Assembly: GCF_003265365.1 (NCBI RefSeq)
Contig: NZ_AUPM01000046.1
Coordinates: 1 to 64,000, forward strand
Direction of reading: 5' to 3'
Length of the DNA stretch: 64,000 nucleotides
DNA from: Petrotoga sp. 9PW.55.5.1
Lineage (GTDB): Bacteria > Thermotogota > Thermotogae > Petrotogales > Petrotogaceae
In this document: positions 49,918 through 57,990 of the stretch, one piece after another
Layout: each line of letters begins with the position of its first letter
Position numbering within the stretch: position 1 is the stretch's first letter
The notes under the pieces: generated by a model
Databases searched by the model: none
Told to the model about the DNA's origin: nothing
The model's input: only the letters and a program-made list of their open reading frames with translations
Translations under genes and position numbers: made by a program

Positions 49918-50256
49918 TTATTTATACGAAATAAAAGGAACAATTTTCAAATTAAATAAACCAACAAAAGAAAGCATAAGGGCATAACCAGAATTAAAAG
50001 CAGCTACCCCCAATACAACCCCGTACAACAAATATCTCATATAAAAACCAGGAAGAACTTTCTTTGGTTTGGTACCAACAGTCATCTTTTTTATCTCTTC
50101 AGCTAGCGAATAAAAACCAATAATTGCTCCCAAACCTCCCCACAAAACCCATAAAGATTGAAAAGAAAAGAAAAAAGAAAAAAACACACACTCAATCACC
50201 GTTATTATTACTGTTTTTATCTCTATCTCTCTTAGCTTCTTTTTCAGCTCTCTCAT
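49918..50256 (-). CDS. atpI: ATP synthase assembly protein I (AtpI-like)
   Basis: Small membrane protein with three or four hydrophobic helices (TVIITVIECVFFSFFFSFQS, WGGLGAIIGFYSLAEEI, YLLYGVVLGVAAFNSG). Such AtpI proteins precede atpB in many bacteria and help assemble the c ring or Mg2+/Na+ handling. ATG 50256 is supported by AGAGAGG 9 bases upstream; a TTG at 50265 is in frame but overlaps it. The gene overlaps the previous one by 65 bases, an unusually long overlap. Family level is inference from position and topology. Confidence 0.75.
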   Translation of the reverse strand: MRELKKKLREIEIKTVIITVIECVFFSFFFSFQSLWVLWGGLGAIIGFYSLAEEIKKMTVGTKPKKVLPGFYMRYLLYGVVLGVAAFNSGYALMLSFVGLFNLKIVPFISYK

Positions 50257-50470
50257 GTTTCTCAACCTCTCTCAAAAGCTCCTTGATACCAGAATACAAA
50301 CCCGACACAATACCCAAAAACATAAGAATAACCATCCAAATTTGTTGGCCAGTAAATTTATATATTAAATATCCTATCAAAAGACCAACAAATATATTTG
50401 ACAAAACTATTACAGCAAAATAAATTACCATGTTCAAATAACTAAAAGAGCGTAAATCAAACCTCTTCAC
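50192..50470 (-). CDS. AtpQ/AtpZ-like small membrane protein
   Basis: First gene of the atp operon, 92 residues with two hydrophobic helices (YFAVIVLSNIFVGLLIGYLI and IWMVILMFLGIVSGLYSG) and a charged tail (EKHERAEKEAKRDRDKNSNN). The GLLIGYLI...LG..SG pattern matches the AtpQ/AtpZ ('F0F1 gene 1') family, which with AtpI is suggested to form an Mg/Ca channel or assembly factor. GTG start? The frame begins ATG/GTG at 50470 after GGAGG. Downstream gene overlap is 65 bases. Confidence 0.75.
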   Translation of the reverse strand: MKRFDLRSFSYLNMVIYFAVIVLSNIFVGLLIGYLIYKFTGQQIWMVILMFLGIVSGLYSGIKELLREVEKHERAEKEAKRDRDKNSNNNGD

Positions 50471-50500
50471 AGTATTGCCTCCAAAAAATTAACCTTAATA

Positions 50501-50530
50501 ATTATACTATATAATACGTTACATTTTCAA
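50501..50530 (-). promoter_or_regulatory. Promoter of the atp operon
   Basis: On the minus strand TTGAAA (530-525), 18-base spacer, TATAAT (506-501). Transcription would start near 50494, about 24 bases before the first gene, with GGAGG in the short leader. Confidence 0.8.
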
Positions 50531-50629
50531 TAAAAATTCTCAGAAGATTTTAACTCTATGTTCTATGAGAAGTTCTACTTATATTAGCGAAAAACTGGAG
50601 AAGAACTTGAAAAAAAGAAATTTGCATGG

Positions 50630-50658
50630 TTGACTTTATTATAAAAATATGCTAGTAT
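50630..50658 (+). promoter_or_regulatory. Promoter of the methionine operon
   Basis: TTGACT (630-635), 17-base spacer, TAGTAT (653-658), about 15 bases upstream of the riboswitch aptamer. The 50531-50629 stretch before it shows nothing I recognise. Confidence 0.85.
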
Positions 50659-50673
50659 TTAGAAAATAAATAT

Positions 50674-50841
50674 CCTTATCGAGAGCGGCTGAGGGACTGG
50701 CCCTATGAAGCCCGGCAACCTAACATAATATAGACATTTTATTATGATAAAGGTGCTAAATCCTGCGATAAGAAATTCGAGAGATAAGGAGAGGATATTA
50801 AAAATTTAAGACCTCTTTCTGTTTTCGAAAGAGGTCTTTTT
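50674..50841 (+). ncRNA. SAM-I (S-box) riboswitch
   Basis: The aptamer is bounded by P1 CCTTATC (674-680) / GATAAGG (783-789) and carries the S-box core GAGAGCGGCTGAGGGACTGG, then GAAGCCCGGCAACC and GGTGCTAAATCC. The expression platform is a terminator: AAGACCTCTTTC (808-819) / GAAAGAGGTCTT (827-838), then T residues. AGAGG at 790-794 could pair with CCTCT at 812-816 as the antiterminator. High SAM should therefore stop transcription before metY-metA. Confidence 0.96.
50808..50841 (+). terminator. SAM-controlled terminator hairpin
   Basis: A 12-bp stem with a 7-base loop and a T run, forming the OFF state of the riboswitch. It lies 31 bases before the metY start. Confidence 0.92.
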
Positions 50842-50871
50842 GATTTTAAAAAACCAATTGGAGGGATTGTT

Positions 50872-52164
50872 ATGGAAGAAAGAAAATATCATTTTGAAAC
50901 TTTGATGGTTCATGCAGGGTATAAAGGAGATCCGACTACAGGAGCAAATGTTGTTCCAATATATCAAACTGCTTCGTACAATTTCAAGGATTCAGATCAT
51001 GCTTTAAGACTCTTTAATTTGGAAGAATCAGGAAATATCTATACAAGAATAATGAATCCTACTACAGATATTTTAGAAAAAAGGATAGCAGCTTTAGAAG
51101 GAGGAGTAGGTGCGTTAGCTACATCATCTGGGCAAGCTGCAGAAACAATATCTGTCCTAAATATCTCAGAAGAAGGTGACGAAATACTTGCTTGCGGATC
51201 TTTATACGGCGGGACATTCACACTTTTTAAAAATACTTTGAGCAGACTGGGAAGAGAAGTTGTACTCTTTAAAGTTGATGATTTGAATGATTTTAAATCT
51301 AAACTAAATGTCAAAACAAAAGCCATTTATCTTGAAACTATTGGGAATCCCGAACTTTCTGTTCCTGATTTTGAAGCTATTTCAAAAATCGCTCATGAAA
51401 ATGGAGTTGCTTTAATTGTTGATAATACATTTGCAACTCCATATTTATTTAAACCCTTTGAATTTGGTGCTGATGTTGTAGTACATTCTTTAACTAAGTA
51501 TATGAATGGGCACGGTAATTCTATTGGAGGTATTATAGTAGATAGTGGAAAATTTGATTGGGGCAAAGGAAAATACCCTATGATAGCAGAACCGGATCCT
51601 GCATACCATGGTGTTAGCTTTTATGAAAGATTTAAAGAATCTGCCTATATAGCAAAAGCACGTTCTCAATGGCTAAGAGATTTAGGTAGCTCTATTAGTC
51701 CTTTTAATTCTTTTTTAATATTACAAGGCATAGAAACTTTAAGTTTGCGAATGGAAAGACATTGCTCTAACGCTATGAGTATAGCAAAATTTTTACAAAA
51801 CGATAAAAGAATTAATTGGGTAAATTATCCAGGTTTAGAAAACAATACAACGTATAAAAACGCAACGAAATATCTTAAAAATGGTTTTGGTGGCATGGTT
51901 TCCTTTGGAGTAAAGGGGAAAGTGGAATCAGGTAAAAGATTCATTGAAAGTTTAAAGATTATTTCTCATGTAGCAAACGTTGGTGATGTAAGATCACTAG
52001 CAGTACATCCAGCTAGCACAACTCATGGACAGTTAAGTGAAGAAGAGCAACTGTTATCCGGAGTTTCGCCAGATATGATTAGATTGTCTGTTGGAATAGA
52101 AAACACCGAAGATTTAATCTGGGATATAGATCAAGCATTGGATCAAGCTATTAGATTAAGATAA
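50872..52164 (+). CDS. metY: O-acetylhomoserine sulfhydrylase (MetY family)
   Basis: PLP enzyme that makes homocysteine from O-acetylhomoserine and sulfide. The PLP lysine is in [17 protein letters not shown] near residue 208. [20 protein letters not shown] at the N terminus and [19 protein letters not shown] near 380 are typical of the Cys/Met PLP family. 430 residues favours MetY over shorter MetB proteins (about 380). GGAGGGATTGTT lies ahead of the ATG. Regulated by the SAM riboswitch; the next gene makes its substrate. Confidence 0.92.
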   Translation: MEERKYHFETLMVHAGYKGDPTTGANVVPIYQTASYNFKDSDHALRLFNLEESGNIYTRIMNPTTDILEKRIAALEGGVGALATSSGQAAETISVLNISEEGDEILACGSLYGGTFTLFKNTLSRLGREVVLFKVDDLNDFKSKLNVKTKAIYLETIGNPELSVPDFEAISKIAHENGVALIVDNTFATPYLFKPFEFGADVVVHSLTKYMNGHGNSIGGIIVDSGKFDWGKGKYPMIAEPDPAYHGVSFYERFKESAYIAKARSQWLRDLGSSISPFNSFLILQGIETLSLRMERHCSNAMSIAKFLQNDKRINWVNYPGLENNTTYKNATKYLKNGFGGMVSFGVKGKVESGKRFIESLKIISHVANVGDVRSLAVHPASTTHGQLSEEEQLLSGVSPDMIRLSVGIENTEDLIWDIDQALDQAIRLR

Positions 52165-52183
52165 AAATAAAGGAGGAACATAA

Positions 52184-53101
52184 GTGCCTATTAAAATACC
52201 TGAAAAACTACCCGCATTTGATACATTAAAAAATGAAAATATATTTGTAATGACTGAAAATAGAGCTATTCATCAAGATATTAGACCCTTAGAAATTGTT
52301 ATTTTAAACCTCATGCCCGATAAGATAGCTACTGAAACTCAATTATTACGTTTATTAAGTAACACCCCTTTACAGATTAATATTGTCTTGTTGAGAATGA
52401 TTTCCCATGATCACAAGAATGTCTCTGAAAAGTACCTTCAAACATTTTACCAATCATTTCCAGAGATAGTGCATAGGAAGTTTGATGGTTTAATCATCAC
52501 CGGTGCCCCAGTAGAAACATTAAATTTTGAAGAAGTTGATTATTGGGAAGAGTTAAAAGAAGTTATGGAGTGGTCTAAAACCAATGTATTTTCCTCACTA
52601 CATATTTGTTGGGGATCACAAGCCGGTTTGTATTTTCATTATGGAATAAATAAATACAAGGTTTCAAAAAAAATTTTTGGCGTTTTTCAGCATACTGTGG
52701 TTGAAAATAATTCTCCTTTAGTAAGAGGGTTTGATGATTTATTTTGGGTTCCACATTCCAGACACACTGAAATAAAAAGAGAGGATATAGAACCTATTAA
52801 GGATCTATTTATTTTAGCCGAATCTAAAGAAGCTGGAGTATATTTAATAGAGAAAAAAGGAGGAAGGCAAGTTTTTGTTACAGGCCATCCCGAATACGAT
52901 CCTGAAAATTTAAAGAGAGAATACCATCGAGATATAAAAAAAGGTATGGATGTCGATATCCCAGTTCATTATTTTCCTCAAGATGATCCCATGAAAGATC
53001 CTGTTGTAAGGTGGAGAAGTCATGCATACCTATTATTCAACAACTGGCTCAATTACTGTGTTTATCAAGAAACACCATATAAGCTTGAAAATATTCAATA
53101 G
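52184..53101 (+). CDS. metA: Homoserine O-acetyltransferase (MetA family)
   Basis: Acylates homoserine, first step of the methionine branch. Catalytic Cys142 is in [10 protein letters not shown]. At position 111, in TGAPVE, the residue is Glu, which studies of MetA enzymes link to acetyl-CoA use; succinyl-CoA enzymes have Gly there. The protein is therefore predicted to be an acetyltransferase, matching MetY. 305 residues, family length. GTG start after AAAGGAGG. Nineteen bases after metY, in the same SAM-controlled unit. Confidence 0.93.
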   Translation: MPIKIPEKLPAFDTLKNENIFVMTENRAIHQDIRPLEIVILNLMPDKIATETQLLRLLSNTPLQINIVLLRMISHDHKNVSEKYLQTFYQSFPEIVHRKFDGLIITGAPVETLNFEEVDYWEELKEVMEWSKTNVFSSLHICWGSQAGLYFHYGINKYKVSKKIFGVFQHTVVENNSPLVRGFDDLFWVPHSRHTEIKREDIEPIKDLFILAESKEAGVYLIEKKGGRQVFVTGHPEYDPENLKREYHRDIKKGMDVDIPVHYFPQDDPMKDPVVRWRSHAYLLFNNWLNYCVYQETPYKLENIQ

Positions 53102-53190
53102 AATTAGAAAGAACTATTTTTTAAGATAAATTTATAAAACTTTTTTTACCATATATCACAAAAAAATATTAAAACGCAATTAAATTTATA

Positions 53191-53199
53191 TGTTATAAT
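53191..53199 (+). promoter_or_regulatory. Extended -10 promoter of the BMP gene
   Basis: TGT followed by TATAAT (194-199), an extended -10. No good -35 is seen. The GGAGG before the ATG follows about 40 bases later. Confidence 0.55.
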
Positions 53200-53254
53200 A
53201 AATATGCAAAACTCTTTTCTTCATTACTAACTTTTTCAAAGGAGGTAAAAACTA

Positions 53255-54355
53255 ATGAAAAGGTTTTTAGCAATGATTTTTATTATGATTTTGTTAATCT
53301 CTACATCCTTAGCATTTAAAGTAACAATGGTTACAGATGTAGGTGGCCTAGGAGATAAATCTTTCAATGATGGTACTTGGGAAGGAGTACTAAGAGCAAA
53401 AGACGAATTGGGAGTCGAGATAGCTGTTGTTCAGTCTTCTGAGCAAACAGATTATTTACCCAACTTATCAAACGCAGCTAGAAATTCAGATGTGGTAATA
53501 GCTGTTGGTTTTATGATGACTGATGTTCTATTCAACGTGGCACCTCAATTCCCCGATGTATATTTTGTCGGAATAGATATTGAACCATCACCAGGTCAGG
53601 TAGTGCCCTCAAATGTTGTTTGTTATGTTTTTAATGAACACGAATCTAGTTTTCCAGCAGGGTATTTGGCAGCTATGATGACTAAAACAGGAACAGTAGG
53701 ATTTATTGGAGGAGTGCCAGTGCCTGCAGTTACAAAATTTGAAGCAGGTTTTATAGCCGGGGTTAAAACTTATAACGAACTCCATAATACTGATGTAAAA
53801 GTTATTTCAGGATATGCCAACACTTTTAACGATCCCGCTCTAGGTAAAAATTTGGCTTTAACACAAATGGATAACGGCGCTGATATAGTTTTCCATGCTG
53901 CAGGTCCAACTGGTAATGGGGTTATCGATGCTGCTAAACAGAGAGGATCGAATCTTTTTCAATTACCAGATAATGCGCCTTTGGAAAATATTATTGATAA
54001 ATATTTTGAGTTAGAAAGAGGATTCTTTGCTATAGGAGTGGACGTTGATCAAGATTATATGGCCCCTGGCTATGTACTTACAAGTTCTATGAAAAGAGTT
54101 GACACAGCCGCTTTTGAAGGTATACAAAATGCCATGTCAGTAAGAACTTTTCAATCAGGTGTTTATAGACTTGGTCTGAAAGAAAATGGAGTAAGTATAT
54201 CTCCTATGAAATACACAAGAAGCATGGTCCCAATTAGATACTTTGTAGAAATTGAATACCTTAACAAACTTATAAGGGAAGGACAATTGTTAATACCAAC
54301 TGATCCTGCTAAAGTCGGTTCTTTTGAAATACCAGATATCACTTTCCCATATTAA
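53255..54355 (+). CDS. BMP/PnrA-family substrate-binding protein
   Basis: Periplasmic or surface binding protein of the basic membrane protein family, whose known members bind nucleosides. A signal peptide of about 20 residues (MKRFLAMIFIMILLISTSLA) lacks a lipobox Cys. The family hallmarks are VTDVGGLGDKSFNDGTWEG and FPAGYLAAMM, then GFIGGVPVPAVTKFEAGF. 366 residues, complete. Relatives normally lie just ahead of an ABC ATPase and two permeases. Here none follows; instead a repeat/IS scar begins 18 bases after the stop. Either the transporter is elsewhere or it was lost. Confidence 0.9.
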   Translation: MKRFLAMIFIMILLISTSLAFKVTMVTDVGGLGDKSFNDGTWEGVLRAKDELGVEIAVVQSSEQTDYLPNLSNAARNSDVVIAVGFMMTDVLFNVAPQFPDVYFVGIDIEPSPGQVVPSNVVCYVFNEHESSFPAGYLAAMMTKTGTVGFIGGVPVPAVTKFEAGFIAGVKTYNELHNTDVKVISGYANTFNDPALGKNLALTQMDNGADIVFHAAGPTGNGVIDAAKQRGSNLFQLPDNAPLENIIDKYFELERGFFAIGVDVDQDYMAPGYVLTSSMKRVDTAAFEGIQNAMSVRTFQSGVYRLGLKENGVSISPMKYTRSMVPIRYFVEIEYLNKLIREGQLLIPTDPAKVGSFEIPDITFPY

Positions 54356-54431
54356 AAGTTTGAGATAATCTACATAAATTCCCCTTCATGTGAACTGCCC
54401 CATGTCAAGTAGACACAAAAATTAATAAAAA

Positions 54432-54530
54432 CTATATACATTTGGATGCTTGGTTTCTGAACTCAACAGGAGCCAAGCATCCGAGTTTTTTCTGGAACCT
54501 ACGGTTGTTATAAAATCGGTTTAATTCCCC
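54432..54530 (-). pseudogene. C-terminal fragment of an IS3-family transposase
   Basis: About 30 codons read LNRFYNNRRFQKKLGCLAPVE then FRNQASKCI, the end of an IS3/IS150-group OrfB integrase, where FYNN.R.Q.KLG..sPVE is conserved. The frame upstream (to 54659) is repeat-derived and not transposase. So the gene was interrupted by the palindromic element, and the rest is lost. Confidence 0.72.
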
Positions 54531-54683
54531 TTCCTCGAAGGGGTGGATGCAGCGTTTTATGCTGCAGACGGGGTAGTCACTCTTTAATTTGCTTTTAACA
54601 AATTGAAAATCCAATTCAAAAGCAACTACCCCGTCTGTGACAATAATCGTCACAGCCACCCCTTCAAAAAGGGGAATTAAACC
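54518..54683. repeat. Two head-to-head palindromic repeat copies
   Basis: Outer arms GGTTTAATTCCCC (518-530) and GGGGAATTAAACC (671-683) are exact inverses. Copy one has hairpin CCCCTTC/GAAGGGG, then TGCAGC-GTTTTAT-GCTGCA (548-565). Copy two has instead TGTGAC-AATAATC-GTCACA (636-654). GACGGGGTAGT and ACTACCCCGTC flank the middle. The second hairpin has a different sequence from copy one and stays fully paired. The spacer 578-624 also has TTGCTTTT...AAAAGCAA arms. Confidence 0.85.
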
Positions 54684-54758
54684 TCCAAAGTAGTTTTGTA
54701 ATTTTTATTAATTACGTGTCTACTTTGGAGGTATCATATCATAGAAGGGGAATTTATG

Positions 54759-54842
54759 TTTAATTCAAAATCAGCTCTCTTTCTTGTGACCACACCCCAG
54801 CCGCGATAAAAACTTCACATCATATCCTCTCAAGAAGAGAAT
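54759..54842. other. Spacer between the scar and the polC stop
   Basis: On the minus strand this is directly downstream of the polC stop codon. I translated all three frames and found no PolC C-terminal sequence. It contains a GC-richer stretch (CCCCAGCCGCGA on the plus strand) unlike its surroundings. No feature recognised. Confidence 0.5.
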
Positions 54843-57734
54843 TCAAAGTGTAATTATTTCATCAATATATACTTGTTTTTCTCTTTTTTTTGTTATTTTT
54901 TCAGCACTTTTATCACCTATATTTTTAACTTTTTTTAGAGGAATTCTTAAATATCTTCCTTCTATTTTAAAGGTATTTGCTTCACTTTTGTAAAGATCAG
55001 CTCTTAAAAAATCATATCCTCTTTTTCTCATCTCATAAGCGGTTTTAAGTGTGGAATAAAAATTAGATTCTTCATAATTGTGCTGATATTCGTTTTTTGA
55101 TAATTTTTTTATTTCGTTTAGTGTTGAATCTTCATCCATTATTATATCGATATCAAAAAATCTTCCTCTAACTGTGAAGTATACACTGTAAAATTCAAGT
55201 GGATAGTAAAGCTTATAATATGCTATCTTATATGCCATTATCATATAAGCGATTGCGTGAGCCTTTGGGAATAAATAATGAATTTTTTTTAGAGAATCAA
55301 GGTACCAGTTTGGAGCTTTTGAATTTTTTATCGCATTTAACTCTTCATCTGTAAGTGCCTTACCTTTTCTTACTTTTTCCATAATTTGAAACGCTGTTTT
55401 AGCTTCTACACCGAAGTGCTCCAACATGATTAATATGTCATCTCTGCAACTAACGATTTGTTTTATATCTGCCATGTTTTTAAAAACTATTTCCCTAGCG
55501 TTATTGAACCATATATTTGTACCATGAGCCAGTGAGTTAGTTCTACATAGGTCGTAGAAAGTTTTTGGTTTTGTTTCACTGAGCATTTTATGAGAAAACG
55601 GTGTCCAGACTTCTGGAACTCCCAGAGTTCCTATTTCCGTGTTTATATCAGAAAGATCTACACCAAGTTCTTTTGTGGAAGCAAAGAGCGAAAGAACCTT
55701 CTCATCATTCATCGTTATATTGTTATAATTATAATCTGTTAAGTCTCTAAGCATTTTTAAAAAAGTTGGGCCATCATGAGATAAAACATCTATTTTCAAA
55801 AGATCATTTTCTAAGACTTTAAAGTCATAGTGAGTAGTAACGATTCCTATTTCTGGGGAGTTAGCTGAGTATTGATATGGAGTAAAATCATGAACATCAT
55901 ACTCTTTTGGAATTACTATCATTGCTGAAGGGTGCTGACCTGTATTCAATTTTACTCCTTTGATTCTTTGGGAAACCCATATTAGTTGTGCTAAATTCAT
56001 CTCTTCGTTTTTGAAATAGTTGTAGGCAATTTTTAAAGCATTATATCTCGATATTGTACTTATTGTTCCTGCTTTGTAGCAGCGGTCTTGTCCAAACTTT
56101 TTTTCCAAAAATCTTTGCATTTCGTTGAAGATATCGGCAGAAAAGTTAATGTCTATATCTGGGATCTTTTCTCCGGAGTATCCCATGAAAACTTCAAAAC
56201 TGATGTTATGACCATCCGAACTTAAAATAAAATCGCATTTTGGGCATCCTTTTTCTTTTAAATCAAATCCACTCAAATTAAGATCTTCACTGAATTCTAT
56301 ATAGCCACATCTTCGACAGTAATAATGCGGAGGTAGTGGATTAACTTCTGTTATACCTAAAAGGAAAGCCACAAAAGAAGATCCTACTGAACCTCTTGAT
56401 CCTATAGGGTATCCAATTTCAAGTGATTTCTTTGCCATTTCTGCTGATGTAAGAAATATTACTGAGTATCCATTTCCTATTATGCTGCTTAATTCCTTTT
56501 CAATTCGTTCAATAATTTTATGATGTAATTTTTCACCATATATCTTTTTAGCGTTTAAATATACCGTTTCTTTCAAGTTTTTATCGATTTTAGGAATTTT
56601 TGGCACTTTCAACTTAAAATCAAAAGGTGCAATTTGTTCTATCTCATCTGCAATTTTATTTGTATTTTTTACTACTATTTCTTTGGCTATCCCTCTTTTT
56701 TTGAAAATTTTAATGGCTTCATCCAACATTTCCGAGGTATTTCTTAAATAGTTTATATTTTGACTAGGTTTTTTTGGATTGTTTTTGTTAGAGGTTCCAA
56801 TTATCATGGCATCTAGATATTCTTTATCTTCTTTCATTAAATAATGTACATCTCCAGACATTACAAGAGGTTTTTTAAGATTTTTAGAAAGTTTATATAT
56901 TGTATTAGAAAAATCAATTATTTTAGATCTTTTTAAGTTTAAATCGTTGTAGCAATCTATTGGGAAAATTTCTATATAATCAAAAAAAGAAATCCAATCA
57001 TTTAAATTATCTGATGGAAGATTGTTTAAATAGCTGTACAACAAAAATCCATCCAATGAAGAACCAATCAACAACCCTTCCCTTAAGTTTTTTAAATCAG
57101 AAAACGATATTACCGCTTTTTTATTTACAACGTTCATATGAGATATAGTTATTATTCTGTATAGATTTTTTAATCCTTCTTTATTTTTAACCAATACGTT
57201 TATGTTTTTTGTTATACCTTTTTTCCCTTCATGTACGTTCAATTCACACCCGAATATCGCTTTAATTCCTTTCTTTTTTGCATATTCGTAAAAATATGGA
57301 ATAATATGAATATTTTCATTATCGGTTATAGCGACCGCTTTTTGCCCATAATAAGAAATTTGGTCCACTAACTCTTGCATATCTAAAATTGAAGTTTTTG
57401 TACTCATCTTTGAATGCGTGTGAAGTTCAACTCTTTTATCAACAGAAAGATCATGGTTTATTATTGGAACCGCTGGTTTTATTTTTTCAATATTTAAATA
57501 AAAAGTTCCTAATTCGATATCGTATTCTAACCTACCTTCAAATCTAAACCATTTGCCTTTTGTTAATTCATTTTCGGATTTACAAATAAAAGAATAAGTG
57601 TAATCAGTTATAATTAGGGAATAAATACCTTTATTTTCCTCAATACGGAATATCTTACCTTTTATGCTTATTTGCTTATTTTGAAACTCAGATTCCCTAC
57701 CTTTTATCTCTAAAAGATTTTCAAAACAGTACAT
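54843..57734 (-). CDS. polC: PolC-type DNA polymerase III alpha subunit lacking the exonuclease domain and C-terminal tail
   Basis: C-family replicative polymerase. Residues about 15-90 form an OB domain and about 97-300 a PHP domain starting RVELHTHSKMST. In usual PolC a DnaQ-type exonuclease of about 170 residues is inserted right after the GCELNVHEG-like position (167-170). Here the chain runs straight on to KKGITKNINVLVKNKEG. Palm: PDIDINFS with D526 and D528, and D649 in KIDVLSHDG. Zn knuckle Cys473/476/497/500. The protein stops at about the last helix-hairpin-helix, some 28 residues before the usual QLSLF clamp-binding end. 963 residues versus about 1,370-1,440. It may be the main or a secondary replicase. 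Confidence 0.85.
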   Translation of the reverse strand: MYCFENLLEIKGRESEFQNKQISIKGKIFRIEENKGIYSLIITDYTYSFICKSENELTKGKWFRFEGRLEYDIELGTFYLNIEKIKPAVPIINHDLSVDKRVELHTHSKMSTKTSILDMQELVDQISYYGQKAVAITDNENIHIIPYFYEYAKKKGIKAIFGCELNVHEGKKGITKNINVLVKNKEGLKNLYRIITISHMNVVNKKAVISFSDLKNLREGLLIGSSLDGFLLYSYLNNLPSDNLNDWISFFDYIEIFPIDCYNDLNLKRSKIIDFSNTIYKLSKNLKKPLVMSGDVHYLMKEDKEYLDAMIIGTSNKNNPKKPSQNINYLRNTSEMLDEAIKIFKKRGIAKEIVVKNTNKIADEIEQIAPFDFKLKVPKIPKIDKNLKETVYLNAKKIYGEKLHHKIIERIEKELSSIIGNGYSVIFLTSAEMAKKSLEIGYPIGSRGSVGSSFVAFLLGITEVNPLPPHYYCRRCGYIEFSEDLNLSGFDLKEKGCPKCDFILSSDGHNISFEVFMGYSGEKIPDIDINFSADIFNEMQRFLEKKFGQDRCYKAGTISTISRYNALKIAYNYFKNEEMNLAQLIWVSQRIKGVKLNTGQHPSAMIVIPKEYDVHDFTPYQYSANSPEIGIVTTHYDFKVLENDLLKIDVLSHDGPTFLKMLRDLTDYNYNNITMNDEKVLSLFASTKELGVDLSDINTEIGTLGVPEVWTPFSHKMLSETKPKTFYDLCRTNSLAHGTNIWFNNAREIVFKNMADIKQIVSCRDDILIMLEHFGVEAKTAFQIMEKVRKGKALTDEELNAIKNSKAPNWYLDSLKKIHYLFPKAHAIAYMIMAYKIAYYKLYYPLEFYSVYFTVRGRFFDIDIIMDEDSTLNEIKKLSKNEYQHNYEESNFYSTLKTAYEMRKRGYDFLRADLYKSEANTFKIEGRYLRIPLKKVKNIGDKSAEKITKKREKQVYIDEIITL

Positions 57735-57766
57735 ATATGTCCCCCTTTATTATACATATATATATT

Positions 57767-57795
57767 ATTATACATAATTTTACTTACAATGTCTA
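57767..57795 (-). promoter_or_regulatory. Promoter of polC
   Basis: On the minus strand TAGACA (795-790), 17-base spacer, TATAAT (772-767). A further TATAAT at 754-749 is too near the start to act. Confidence 0.7.
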
Positions 57796-57839
57796 GAAAT
57801 TATAAAAATTTTTATAAAAATTTAAAGGGGATTTTTTAA

Positions 57840-57869
57840 TTGACAAGTTCTGAAGTTATGTTGTATAAT
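57840..57869 (+). promoter_or_regulatory. Promoter of tRNA-Val
   Basis: TTGACA (840-845), 18-base spacer, TATAAT (864-869): near-consensus. Transcription would start only about 5-7 bases before the mature tRNA. Confidence 0.9.
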
Positions 57870-57880
57870 ATAGAAAGATT

Positions 57881-57955
57881 GGGCGCTTAGCTCAGTGGGA
57901 GAGCGTCTGCTTCACGCGCAGAAGGCCGTAGGTTCAAACCCTACAGCGCCCACCA
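57881..57955 (+). tRNA. tRNA-Val (anticodon CAC)
   Basis: The 7-bp acceptor stem GGGCGCT / AGCGCCC, D-arm GCTC/GAGC, anticodon stem TCTGC/GCAGA with loop TTCACGC (anticodon CAC, for GUG), and GTAGGTTCAAACCCTAC T-arm are all present. CCA is encoded at 953-955. A single tRNA, followed by a terminator shared with nfo. Confidence 0.96.
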
Positions 57956-57959
57956 AATA

Positions 57960-57990
57960 AAAAAGAGGCTTAAAGCCTCTTTTTTATTTT
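57960..57990. terminator. Bidirectional terminator between tRNA-Val and nfo
   Basis: AAAAGAGGCTT (961-971) pairs with AAGCCTCTTTT (973-983) around a one-to-three-base loop, with T runs in both directions. It ends the tRNA transcript on the plus strand and, overlapping the nfo stop region, the nfo operon on the minus strand. Confidence 0.9.

Larger units (their letters stand above)
54373..54758. mobile_element. Degenerate IS3-type element with nested inverted repeats
   Basis: A 386-base island. A perfect 15-bp inverted repeat CATAAATTCCCCTTC (373-387) / GAAGGGGAATTTATG (744-758) brackets it. Inside are two IS-like ends sharing AAGTAGACAC and ATTAATAAAAA (407-435, and inverted at 701-725). Next is a transposase fragment at 54432-54530, then two head-to-head copies of the palindromic repeat (518-683), then a nested 12-bp stem CCTCCAAAGTAG (682-693) / CTACTTTGGAGG (720-731). 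The element looks like an IS that lost most of its body and was invaded by the repeat. No functional transposase remains. Confidence 0.8.

Noticed and set aside
54432-54659. 75-residue protein-coding gene
   Set aside because: Only the last 30 codons resemble a transposase; the start lies in repeat sequence that would not be translated as a protein.
54759-54842. Frameshifted remainder of polC
   Set aside because: Three frames were read; none shows the PolC C-terminal helix or clamp motif.
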